Origin: a virus
Virus record (IMG/VR): IMGVR_UViG_3300032224_000591
Coordinates: 62,001 to 126,000 of that record
Length of the DNA: 64,000 nt
Reading direction: 5' to 3' (one strand)
The notes under the pieces are model-generated. The model saw only the letters and a program-made list of their open reading frames with translations. It was not told where the DNA came from and did not search any database. Shown piece by piece: positions 50,632 to 57,718 of this stretch (within the stretch, counting starts at the first letter, position 1; each line of letters starts with the position of its first letter). The position numbers and the translations under genes were made by a program.

Positions 50632-51279
50632 ATGAGGACAATTGCGCTATTCATCGACGAGTCGTCTGACGCCGCCGCAGAGTGTGGCGATGGAATAGTT
50701 GAAGCCCTATCTCCTCATTTTCATATCAAAAGATTCACCGAGGAAGAGTGTACTGCATCCACATTCAAGGGTGTGGATATGATTGCTTTTCCCGGTGGCG
50801 TTGGTGAGTCGGAAGACTATAACTATTTCTTTCGTCGAAAGAGAGAGATGGCTGTAGTCGAGTACCTTGCCAACGGTGGTAGTTATCTAGGAATCTGTGT
50901 CGGCGCTTATTGGGCCGGCTCGCATTATTTTGATGTACTTGATGGAGTGGATGCTGTACAATACATAAAGCGTCCAACAGCAGACATAAAACGAAGCTAC
51001 AATAAAGCTATCCCAGTCACATGGAATAGCAAACCTGAGCGGATGTTTTTTAGAGATGGCTGTGCCTTCATAGGAGATCAAACGAAGTTCGAAACTGTCG
51101 CTCGCTATGCAAATGGCGATCCGATGGCAATCATACAGGGCAAGATTGGCCTGATAGGTGCTTGTCCTGATTCATTACGTTCATGGTACATAGAACCATA
51201 CAACAAACCATTTTGGCATGATGGTGCACATCATCAGTTGCTACTAGAGTTCGTAAACAAAGTTGGAGCTTTCGTCTAG
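50632..51279 (+). CDS. Class I glutamine-amidotransferase-like / BPL_N-type protein
   Basis: 215 residues. DMIAFPGGVGESEDYN near 50 and GGSYLGICVGAYWAGSHYF near 82 (nucleophile-elbow Cys in GICVGAY) resemble the N-terminal domain of eukaryote-type biotin ligase (BPL_N) and related amidotransferase-fold proteins. A catalytic His may be in HDGAHHQ near 200. The last 15 nt, including the TAG stop, are inside tRNA-Glu. It sits 13 nt after tRNA-His with a TATAAATA-like stretch at 50620, too close to the ATG for a normal leader. Function unknown. Confidence 0.6.
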   Translation: MRTIALFIDESSDAAAECGDGIVEALSPHFHIKRFTEEECTASTFKGVDMIAFPGGVGESEDYNYFFRRKREMAVVEYLANGGSYLGICVGAYWAGSHYFDVLDGVDAVQYIKRPTADIKRSYNKAIPVTWNSKPERMFFRDGCAFIGDQTKFETVARYANGDPMAIIQGKIGLIGACPDSLRSWYIEPYNKPFWHDGAHHQLLLEFVNKVGAFV

Positions 51280-51341
51280 CGGTTCAGGACATCGCCCTCT
51301 CACGGCGAAGATCACGGGTTCGAATCCCGTAAGCTCTACCA
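51265..51341 (+). tRNA. tRNA-Glu(CTC)
   Basis: Acceptor GGAGCTT/AAGCTCT, stem TCGCC/GGCGA, loop CTCTCAC, A73, CCA. Overlaps the preceding CDS by 15 nt. Confidence 0.9.
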
Positions 51342-51346
51342 AATAA

Positions 51347-51423
51347 CCCGTGTTCTTCTAAAGGCCTAGGAAAACTCGCTTTCAATGAGTGTAATGTCGG
51401 TTCGACTCCGTCACACGGGACCA
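51347..51423 (+). tRNA. tRNA-Glu(TTC)
   Basis: Acceptor CCCGTGT/ACACGGG, stem ACTCG/TGAGT, loop CTTTCAA, A73, CCA. Confidence 0.88.
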
Positions 51424-51427
51424 ATTC

Positions 51428-51503
51428 GCCTTCTTTGTATAGCTGGTGCGTACGCTGGTCTGAAGAACCAGAGGACTCCGTTCGATTCTGAGAGAAGGCA
51501 CCA
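51428..51503 (+). tRNA. tRNA-Phe(GAA)
   Basis: Acceptor GCCTTCT/AGAAGGC, stem CTGGT/ACCAG, loop CTGAAGA, A73, CCA; one mismatch in the T stem. Confidence 0.88.
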
Positions 51504-51509
51504 TAAATA

Positions 51510-51599
51510 GGAGAGTTGGCCGAGAGGCTTAAGGCACACGTTTGCTAAATGTGCGAACCCTAACCGGTTCCGTGAGTTCGAATCTCACACTCTCCGCCA
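51510..51599 (+). tRNA. tRNA-Ser(GCT)
   Basis: Type II with long variable arm; acceptor GGAGAGT/ACTCTCC, loop TTGCTAA, G73, CCA. Confidence 0.9.
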
Positions 51600-51603
51600 C
51601 TAT

Positions 51604-51677
51604 ATCGGTAAAGTGTTACGGTAGCACGATGGTCTCCAAAACCGCAAGCCTGGGTTCGACTCCTAGTACCGGTGCCA
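51604..51677 (+). tRNA. tRNA-Trp(CCA)
   Basis: Acceptor ATCGGTA/TACCGGT, D-stem GTGT/GCAC, loop CTCCAAA, T-arm CTGGG-TTCGACT-CCTAG, G73, CCA. Confidence 0.85.
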
Positions 51678-51734
51678 AACATATATAGTTCGTCTGCCAC
51701 GGAATGTCAGTCGGAATAATAGTTAGTAGCTAGT

Positions 51735-51838
51735 CACTGCAACTACCGAGCCAACCGTGCCTCTAGATCTTGTTATATCAGACTGGTATAACTTAGGGAG
51801 TGACTTCCGAGATTGGCTGGATAGAGGGCGCTGCAGTG
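51735..51838 (+). ncRNA. Structured spacer RNA candidate
   Basis: Nested stems CACTGCA/TGCAGTG (51735 and 51832), AGCCAA/TTGGCT (51749 and 51813) and GTTATA/TATAAC (51772 and 51787). Between tRNA-Trp and tRNA-Ser; no ORF. Confidence 0.4.
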
Positions 51839-51880
51839 GGGCAGCAGGCAAGTAGCGGAGAGCTACACCCACAAGAATTA

Positions 51881-51964
51881 GGAGGGTAGCGTCTAAGGTA
51901 GACACACAGTCTTGAAAACTGCGCCACCTCACGGTTGATGGTTCGATTCCTTTACCCTCCGCCA
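51881..51964 (+). tRNA. tRNA-Ser(TGA)
   Basis: Type II; acceptor GGAGGGT/ACCCTCC, loop CTTGAAA, long variable arm, G73, CCA. Confidence 0.88.
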
Positions 51965-51981
51965 TTATACGGTTAGTCGCG

Positions 51982-51988
51982 CTAAATA
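51982..51988 (+). promoter_or_regulatory. Late-type box (CTAAATA)
   Basis: Weaker variant of the late box, 48 nt before the oxygenase gene at 52036. Confidence 0.3.
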
Positions 51989-52035
51989 GACTCGTGTGGG
52001 CCACGGTTAGCCCACGACTTCAATTGGAGTTTATT

Positions 52036-52614
52036 ATGCAATTCATGAACTTATGGGCAACTCCTGTTGCCATCTTTCAAAATAGAGACTATAGAGATAT
52101 TAACGCTGAGATCCTTAAGCACGAGGAACTTAGGGGTTGCACGTTTCTTAATAAGAAGGATGTGTGGGACTATAGAGATACTGTCCCAGCCTTACAAACA
52201 CTATATGATTGGATGCTGGAATGCACGGCCAAGTACGCTGAAGAGTGTTTTGGTATGGAGTATACGCCAGAGATTTTCTATCATGGCCATGGTTCAATGA
52301 ACTTTCGTGGCAAGGGTGAAGAGGCACTTCTGCATACTCATCGCCTCACTACTGTGGTGATGACGTATTATATCGACGTCCATGACAATTGCGGCGACAT
52401 CAGACTCCTAGACCCCAGGAGCACGCTAGGTTGGATCAGCCGTAATGACGGCAGACCTTATAATCAGTACACACATAGTCCTAACAATGGTGAGCTTATC
52501 ATGTTCCCTGGTTGGGTTACACATATGGTTGCTCAGAACCAAACTGACAAGGAGCGTGTCGCTCTTACGTCAAACGTATATCTTAAGGATGAGCACAAGG
52601 ATAAAGTGTACTGA
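52036..52614 (+). CDS. 2OG-Fe(II) oxygenase-like protein
   Basis: 192 residues from ATG 52036 (TTGGAGT upstream). LLHTHRLTTVVMTYYIDV near 98 and LIMFPGWVTHMVAQN near 156 with KERVAL after it give the His pair and Arg of the TIGR02466-like oxygenases, similar in layout to 8687-9376. Overlaps the next oxygenase gene by one base. Target unknown. Confidence 0.65.
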   Translation: MQFMNLWATPVAIFQNRDYRDINAEILKHEELRGCTFLNKKDVWDYRDTVPALQTLYDWMLECTAKYAEECFGMEYTPEIFYHGHGSMNFRGKGEEALLHTHRLTTVVMTYYIDVHDNCGDIRLLDPRSTLGWISRNDGRPYNQYTHSPNNGELIMFPGWVTHMVAQNQTDKERVALTSNVYLKDEHKDKVY

Positions 52615-53099
52615 TGGATAGATTCTATGTAATTGACGATGTCTTTGACGAGCGTATTCGCCTCAAGATTCGTGACTTTGAATATGGTCCTGCATCACCA
52701 CAGAAGTGGTATGACTTGGGTTCTAATCCAGATCATGAGAAGATCTTTGACATTGCGGTCGAGCTTGGGTTTGGATTTATTCATGGCGCCGGTATCATTG
52801 GCTATGAGATGTGGTGCAACACCAGGGCTGTTGGTTGGCATTACGATCATGATGAGGTAGCCTCGCGTGAGGCTGGTAAGCTCATCACTCCTATCTTTGC
52901 TGCTGTATACTATGCCGAGGTGGCAAACCTAGAGGGTGGTGACCTAGTGACAGAGTCACATCGTATCACACCAAAGACTAATCGTCTTGTCATCATGAGC
53001 GGTGGTTTGAAGCATGCTGTGTATCCGTATGCAGGTACACGTAAGGCCATCACAATCAATCCATGGGATCATAAAATAATCAATGCGGGTGTGGTATAA
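52614..53099 (+). CDS. 2OG-Fe(II) oxygenase (prolyl-4-hydroxylase-like)
   Basis: 161 residues. WHYDHDE near 81 (HxD), GGDLVTESHRITP near 108, then GGLKHAVYPYAGTRKAI near 130 (distal His, 2OG Arg). Complete iron site. The 3' end overlaps tRNA-Gly by 15 nt, with TAA at tRNA positions 13-15. Confidence 0.72.
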   Translation: MDRFYVIDDVFDERIRLKIRDFEYGPASPQKWYDLGSNPDHEKIFDIAVELGFGFIHGAGIIGYEMWCNTRAVGWHYDHDEVASREAGKLITPIFAAVYYAEVANLEGGDLVTESHRITPKTNRLVIMSGGLKHAVYPYAGTRKAITINPWDHKIINAGVV

Positions 53100-53159
53100 G
53101 GGTTGTGCCTTAGCCTTCCAAGCTAATGAAGACTGGTTCGAGTCCAGCCATCCGCTCCA
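53085..53159 (+). tRNA. tRNA-Gly(TCC)
   Basis: Acceptor GCGGGTG/CATCCGC, stem TTAGC/GCTAA, loop CTTCCAA, T-arm ACTGG-TTCGAGT-CCAGC, U73, CCA. Its 5' end is inside the preceding CDS. Confidence 0.88.
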
Positions 53160-53171
53160 TTAAGGTACATA

Positions 53172-53912
53172 ATGTTCACATTCTTCCATCGTAAAAAGAG
53201 AGTGACGGTCGATTGCTTCACCTGCATTCCGGCAGTTCACGAGTATACACCAATCGTAAGAGCGTCTAAGACGATTCCCGATTGGTGGAAGAACTTGCCT
53301 AAAGTTGGGCCTCTTAAACGTGACGATGATGGAATATTTCAACTAGACAATAACATGCGTCGGTGCTATGGTTTTCTAGAGCTCTACAAGCGTGGAGCTA
53401 TCATTGAATCATGGACCGATGCGCACTTTGAGATAGCACCCGATACATATAGGTTCCATGTTACAATTGGTGATAAGCCTACATGGCATCTGAAAGAACA
53501 GTTCAAAGGTGGTTTCGATAACTATCATCATATTAAGTTAATGAGTCCTTGGCATTTCCGTGAGAAATCCGGAATGCCCTTTTTATTCATGGGAGCCGAA
53601 TGGTCTATTGAGTTTCCATTTAAGGTTCTACCCGGAGTTGTTGAGTACCAGAACGTATCAGGTACTCACATCAATATGATGGCTCCTAAGTATACTGATC
53701 CATACGAGATGACAATCAAGCTTGGGCAACCTCTTGTACATGTTATCCCATTACAGGACGATGTGCATGTAGACTTTAAGTCACATCTACTGACAAAGCC
53801 TGAGTTTGATAAGGTTACTCTTCACGGAGGTATATCATACGACGGTCTTCGAGGTATGGTAGGTATGCGTAAAAGGAATGCTGAGAGGAAGTGTCCGTTT
53901 GGCTTCGGATAA
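53172..53912 (+). CDS. Conserved phage protein of unknown function (DUF6065-like?)
   Basis: 246 residues. RASKTIPDWWKNLPK near 32, MRRCYGFLELYKRGAIIESWTDAHFEI near 63 and DPYEMTIKLGQPLVHVIPL near 178 match proteins common in marine T4-like phages. No catalytic motif seen. A short leader follows tRNA-Gly. Confidence 0.5.
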   Translation: MFTFFHRKKRVTVDCFTCIPAVHEYTPIVRASKTIPDWWKNLPKVGPLKRDDDGIFQLDNNMRRCYGFLELYKRGAIIESWTDAHFEIAPDTYRFHVTIGDKPTWHLKEQFKGGFDNYHHIKLMSPWHFREKSGMPFLFMGAEWSIEFPFKVLPGVVEYQNVSGTHINMMAPKYTDPYEMTIKLGQPLVHVIPLQDDVHVDFKSHLLTKPEFDKVTLHGGISYDGLRGMVGMRKRNAERKCPFGFG

Positions 53913-53915
53913 ATA
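53908..53915 (+). promoter_or_regulatory. Putative late promoter (GATAAATA)
   Basis: Overlaps the previous stop, 68 nt before the autotransporter-like gene at 53983. Confidence 0.5.
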
Positions 53916-53982
53916 AACACATGAACGCATCGTTATGAAATCCTGATGATTGGTAATCCTCAATTTCATAACGGAGTTTCAG

Positions 53983-55809
53983 ATGAAGAGATTTTTAGTA
54001 GCCCTAATTGGGCTATGCGCATTTACGTGTGCAGCCGTAGCACAGAACCTACCAGCCGGTTCGTTAGGAATCGTCAATAACAATACGCCAAACACATGGC
54101 AGACATTTACCTACTCGTTCACACCATCGACAACAGGTGCTAATTTCGTAGGTTTTGCATTTCGTCAGGATCCAGCATTCTGGACTTTCGACAATGTCAG
54201 ACTAACAGCAGCTGGTTCATCAACCAACCTGCTAACTAACGGTGCCTTTGATACAGGCGGACAGTTCAGTGTAACAACCACTAACGGTCCTTCCTCTATG
54301 CAGGCACCAACTAATTGGGGCGTATGGTATCAAAATGGAACATATCCTGCTGCCGCTGGCACTTGGACTAACGTTGGGGGGACTCATGGTGGCGTATGGT
54401 ATGACGGAGCTGTTGGCTCGTTCGACGGTATCTATCAAGGCGTGGCTCTCCAGGCGGGCACCACTTACACAATTTCTTTTGAAGTTAGCGGGAATCACGC
54501 TGCTGACAATGGTGCTGTTCAGCTTGGCATTTATGGCGGCGCTTGCGCAACTGTAAGTATTGCACCTAATCAGTGCACGATCCCACCATCCGCCGGATTC
54601 ACTACGCTTGCTACACCTGCTCAAGGTGCAGCTGCTGGTGGACCTGCAGTTCCTACTATCGTAAGTGAATTGCCTGGAACTCCTAGTGTATCATCATCTA
54701 GCGCCCCTGGCACATTAGTAACCACAACAGCAAGCACAAGAGGCACTTCAACAACGGCAATCGCCCGTTCAGATGCTGCTGCTAGATCCGTTAACAATAT
54801 CAATATAACAAGAACTACTGTGACCACAGTTACGACGCCGGTCACAACTGTTACCACGCGTACAACTCCTATCGTCACAACGACAACGACTATACCTAGA
54901 ACAGTCACAACGTGGAGCGATGGTACCACAACGACAACTGATGGAACACCGGTTGTCACACGCACAACAACCAATCAGATTGTCACATCATCAGCAATAG
55001 CTAACGATGTACAGTCGACAACGGGAACACAATCACAGTCTGTTAGCTCTAATGGTGCTAAGAGTGCTGTGTCTTATCGTAACAATAATCCATTCATTGT
55101 CGACACACTAAGTCAGAAAGATGGTGCATGGATCAGTCCATCGGCTAGCTACTACAAGTCAGTAGGTAGCATGTCATCAGGTGGCATCGCTGCTGGTTAT
55201 CAATGGACTGTTGAGAATAACACGTTCGGTACTGCATTTGCATACAACAGTGCAAAGAGTGGTGGACTAGTTGGATCTGATGTTCAAGCTGTCACCTACG
55301 ATGGTGTTGCATATGCACTTAGCAAGCAGGATGGTGTTTGGTTCAAGGGAACCATTGGCTATGGTTATGGTGACTACACAACCAACACATCGATCCCACT
55401 ATTTGCCCTGTACAATACGGGTAAGATGAAGCAAAAGTCATACGTAGCTGACCTGACTCTTTACAGTGCAGCAGACTACATAGGCTTCCGTCCACTGATT
55501 GGCGCTACGATCAATAAGAGCCAGATTGAGGCTTCTGCTGCTGGTAGTCCACTATTAGACACTACGGGTGACATCAAGTCTACAACTACGGTAAATCCAT
55601 ATGTAGGTGCTAGATATGACTTCACAGATAGTGTGGGTATCGAGATGAGAGCCACACAGACTAAGGACTTCAAAACAGTCGGTGGAATCCGCGCTGTTGC
55701 CAAGACTGAGCTGTTTGATGGTGTGTTCCTGAATGCTACGGTAGGACTAGATAAGGGAACAGGCTATCAAGCAGCCTCCGGAACACTAGGTATCAAGGTC
55801 GCCTTTTAA
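53983..55809 (+). CDS. Secreted autotransporter-like outer-membrane protein
   Basis: 608 residues from ATG 53983 (GGAGTTTC upstream). Signal peptide to about AVAQ/N at residue 21. Residues 25-190 form a beta-rich domain with FDNVRL and GTTYTISFEVSG, like carbohydrate-binding or DUF642/PEP-CTERM-type modules. Then a Thr/Val repeat linker (about 240-340). The last 270 residues have alternating aromatic/polar strands ending in Phe (LGIKVAF), the signal for outer-membrane barrel insertion. A phage-encoded surface protein; could mask receptors or be a captured host gene. Confidence 0.6.
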   Translation: MKRFLVALIGLCAFTCAAVAQNLPAGSLGIVNNNTPNTWQTFTYSFTPSTTGANFVGFAFRQDPAFWTFDNVRLTAAGSSTNLLTNGAFDTGGQFSVTTTNGPSSMQAPTNWGVWYQNGTYPAAAGTWTNVGGTHGGVWYDGAVGSFDGIYQGVALQAGTTYTISFEVSGNHAADNGAVQLGIYGGACATVSIAPNQCTIPPSAGFTTLATPAQGAAAGGPAVPTIVSELPGTPSVSSSSAPGTLVTTTASTRGTSTTAIARSDAAARSVNNINITRTTVTTVTTPVTTVTTRTTPIVTTTTTIPRTVTTWSDGTTTTTDGTPVVTRTTTNQIVTSSAIANDVQSTTGTQSQSVSSNGAKSAVSYRNNNPFIVDTLSQKDGAWISPSASYYKSVGSMSSGGIAAGYQWTVENNTFGTAFAYNSAKSGGLVGSDVQAVTYDGVAYALSKQDGVWFKGTIGYGYGDYTTNTSIPLFALYNTGKMKQKSYVADLTLYSAADYIGFRPLIGATINKSQIEASAAGSPLLDTTGDIKSTTTVNPYVGARYDFTDSVGIEMRATQTKDFKTVGGIRAVAKTELFDGVFLNATVGLDKGTGYQAASGTLGIKVAF

Positions 55810-55811
55810 GG

Positions 55812-55840
55812 TGTACAAACTCTCTCCATCGTGGTATAAT
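55812..55840 (+). promoter_or_regulatory. Early sigma-70-type promoter
   Basis: TGTACA (55812-55817), 17-nt spacer ending CGTGG, TATAAT (55835-55840); 24 nt before the gene at 55864. Confidence 0.72.
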
Positions 55841-55863
55841 ACTTAAATGATGGAGAGAGACAC

Positions 55864-56094
55864 ATGACTGAAGTTATCCAGTTCCCACTGCAATCTAGAG
55901 ATGCTACGATTATCCAGGGAGTAGCAACTCAGCGGCCTTATAACAAGGCTAAGTACGTTGCCCTCATCGAGAGGTTCTTGACTGAGGATGATTTCGATTT
56001 TGTGATGAGAGCCATTGAGGAACCATTCCTCTATGCTGCTCTTGAGCCTCAACTGCAAAAGATCGTTGACTGTTACTTTAGTTACGATTCTTGA
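55864..56094 (+). CDS. Small early protein
   Basis: 76 residues, mostly helical and acidic (RFLTEDDFDFVMRAIEEPFL). GGAGAGA precedes the ATG. Unknown. Confidence 0.55.
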   Translation: MTEVIQFPLQSRDATIIQGVATQRPYNKAKYVALIERFLTEDDFDFVMRAIEEPFLYAALEPQLQKIVDCYFSYDS

Positions 56095-56096
56095 TG

Positions 56097-56104
56097 TATA
56101 AATA
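56097..56104 (+). promoter_or_regulatory. Putative late promoter (TATAAATA)
   Basis: Exact late consensus 27 nt before the ArfA-like gene; also suited to tRNA-Lys. Confidence 0.6.
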
Positions 56105-56130
56105 AACTTACGAACACGCAAAGGTGCACC

Positions 56131-56259
56131 ATGACTAAGCAGATTACACATCGTAATCCAGTTGCTAAGGCTCTGAAGAGCCAGTCTTGCCGTGCGCGTG
56201 TGGTCGCTGCTAAACGCGGCAAGGGTTCCTACAAACGTCAGAGCTTCAAAAAGTTCTGA
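56131..56259 (+). CDS. ArfA-like ribosome-rescue peptide (42 aa)
   Basis: Very basic 42-residue peptide with NPVAKAL, CRARVV and AKRGKGSYKRQ. The last block matches KNKKGKGSYMRK of bacterial ArfA, which brings RF2 to ribosomes stalled on mRNAs without stop codons. E. coli ArfA is about 55-72 residues; this copy ends soon after the KGKGSY block. It has its own late promoter and lies just before tRNA-Lys. Function is inferred from the motif. Confidence 0.55.
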   Translation: MTKQITHRNPVAKALKSQSCRARVVAAKRGKGSYKRQSFKKF

Positions 56260-56265
56260 GGTCAC

Positions 56266-56342
56266 GGATCCTTAGCTCAGTAGGTTAGAGCAGCGGTCTT
56301 TTAAACCGACGGTCCCGGGTTCGAATCCCGGAGGATCCACCA
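56266..56342 (+). tRNA. tRNA-Lys(TTT)
   Basis: Acceptor GGATCCT/AGGATCC, stem CGGT/ACCG, loop CTTTTAA, T-arm CCGGG-TTCGAAT-CCCGG, A73, CCA. Confidence 0.95.
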
Positions 56343-56367
56343 TTATTCTTATTCAAAGTTTTATATC

Positions 56368-56466
56368 ATGTGCAATCTACGTGACTTTATTATGGTAGTG
56401 ATTATGTGCAACTTGATTGCAATCTTAGCATCTTGTGTTATAATTGCATTGAGTTATTGGAATTAG
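56368..56466 (+). CDS. Possible tiny membrane peptide (32 aa)
   Basis: ATG 56368 to TAG 56466; hydrophobic throughout. No ribosome site, and it overlaps the promoter at 56417, so it may be fortuitous. Confidence 0.2.
   Translation: MCNLRDFIMVVIMCNLIAILASCVIIALSYWN
56417..56444 (+). promoter_or_regulatory. Sigma-70-type promoter for the outer-membrane protein gene
   Basis: TTGCAA (56417-56422), 16-nt spacer, TATAAT (56439-56444), then AAGGAGC before 56488. Confidence 0.5.
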
Positions 56467-56487
56467 AAACAAACAAGGAGCAATAAA

Positions 56488-57039
56488 ATGCAAAAGACTA
56501 TCATTACGGCGCTTGTTCTTCTTGCGTCGACAGCAGTGGCTTCGGCTACTGATCTGCCAAGCAAGACGAAGGCACCGTCTCTACCCACTCTAGCTCAGTC
56601 AACAGACTTCTACGCTGGTGTGAATGCAGGCGGTAACTTCAACGATGCACGCGTCTATTCTGGTGGTGCTGTTGCTGGCTGGAACGTCCTACCGTTCCTC
56701 GCAGTAGAAGGTACATACGACTTTTCTGTTCCACAGAATAAGATCAAGGGTGATTACAACTACCAGAATACGGTTGCTGTAAACGCTGTACCGCAGTACA
56801 AGGTTCCCGCTCTTCCAGTCACTGTCTATGCACTAGGCGGCGCTGGCTATCGCTGGAACACTGCAGCTACCGTAGCGGATATTTCCGTTTATAACTTCGG
56901 TGCTGGTGCTAAGTATGAGTTTGCTAAGGGGATCGAAATCGATGGTCGCTACCGTCGTATTGATGCCATTGAGTCAAAGAACCGTACTTCGACTTCGGCC
57001 GAAGATCGTGCTACGATTGGTGTGAACGCAAAGTTCTAA
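56488..57039 (+). CDS. Omp25/31-like outer-membrane beta-barrel protein
   Basis: 183 residues. Signal peptide to about SATDLPS near 22; the ATDLPSKTKAPSLP start of the mature protein is typical of Rhizobiales OM proteins. FYAGVNAGGNFND near 47, alternating strands and a terminal NAKF indicate an 8-stranded barrel. Probably taken from a host; may alter the envelope or exclude other phages. Followed by a strong hairpin. Confidence 0.75.
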   Translation: MQKTIITALVLLASTAVASATDLPSKTKAPSLPTLAQSTDFYAGVNAGGNFNDARVYSGGAVAGWNVLPFLAVEGTYDFSVPQNKIKGDYNYQNTVAVNAVPQYKVPALPVTVYALGGAGYRWNTAATVADISVYNFGAGAKYEFAKGIEIDGRYRRIDAIESKNRTSTSAEDRATIGVNAKF

Positions 57040-57051
57040 TCTAGTACTAAG

Positions 57052-57088
57052 CTCAGGCGCAGTGATCACAGATACTGCGCCTGAGTTG
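57052..57088 (+). terminator. Hairpin after the OM protein gene, probable terminator
   Basis: Twelve-pair stem CTCAGGCGCAGT/ACTGCGCCTGAG (57052-57063 and 57074-57085); only a short TTG follows, so it may also serve as an RNA 3' stabiliser. Confidence 0.6.
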
Positions 57089-57102
57089 TATGCAAATAGC
57101 AG

Positions 57103-57130
57103 TGTACAAACCTGACCGGCGTGATATAAT
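57103..57130 (+). promoter_or_regulatory. Early sigma-70-type promoter
   Basis: TGTACA (57103-57108), 16-nt spacer, TATAAT (57125-57130); 30 nt before 57160. Confidence 0.72.
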
Positions 57131-57159
57131 ATACTAATGAATAAGACGAGGTTAACACT

Positions 57160-57516
57160 ATGAATGATTTCAACACAGCACTGACTAAAAACTATACGAA
57201 GTTGTCGCTCATCACGGTAGCTTCATTATCGAGTACCCTTGGTCTTCGTACCGAGTTAGCTATCATCCTGAATGATATGGCCATGGCTACGTGGATCTCT
57301 ATCATGTGGGTTTTTATCATCATCGCCGTCTTGGCCTACTACAAGTCTAAAGCTGATGTTGAGTTGGAAAAGTTTCGCGAGGGCGAGAAAAATCGCATCT
57401 TGATGGGTCTAAAACCACTCTCCACGTATACATACACAGGCCAGTCTGAACAGGTGATTGGCAAGGAAACATTGGATCGCCTAAACTCAGTGGATACTAA
57501 AGTTAGGGAGAAGTGA
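57160..57516 (+). CDS. Membrane protein of unknown function
   Basis: 118 residues with hydrophobic segments at about 15-35 and 43-60, then a charged coiled-coil tail. First gene of an early operon (57160-60463). Unknown. Confidence 0.6.
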   Translation: MNDFNTALTKNYTKLSLITVASLSSTLGLRTELAIILNDMAMATWISIMWVFIIIAVLAYYKSKADVELEKFREGEKNRILMGLKPLSTYTYTGQSEQVIGKETLDRLNSVDTKVREK

Positions 57517-57517
57517 A

Positions 57518-57718
57518 ATGAACCGCTTTATCGTAAAGTACGACATTAAGCATACCGAGCGTTCGTCTCTTTTGAGTGGTGTGCTCATGCCTGAGCAGTG
57601 CAAGTTTGTTAATCTGCAGGATGCGATCAAGTTCGTTCGTGCGATGCGTGGTCATCGCACTCCTAAGTACGAGGTTGTTGGCATGCCTGTCATCGAGCAC
57701 ATCTCTAACTTCTCATGA
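57518..57718 (+). CDS. Small hypothetical protein
   Basis: 66 residues, basic, soluble; GGGAGAAG precedes the ATG. Its stop overlaps the next start (ATGA). Unknown. Confidence 0.55.
   Translation: MNRFIVKYDIKHTERSSLLSGVLMPEQCKFVNLQDAIKFVRAMRGHRTPKYEVVGMPVIEHISNFS

Noticed and set aside
54232-54974. Two minus-strand ORFs over the autotransporter-like gene
   Set aside because: The Val-rich frame is the reverse of the Thr-repeat linker; no start signals.
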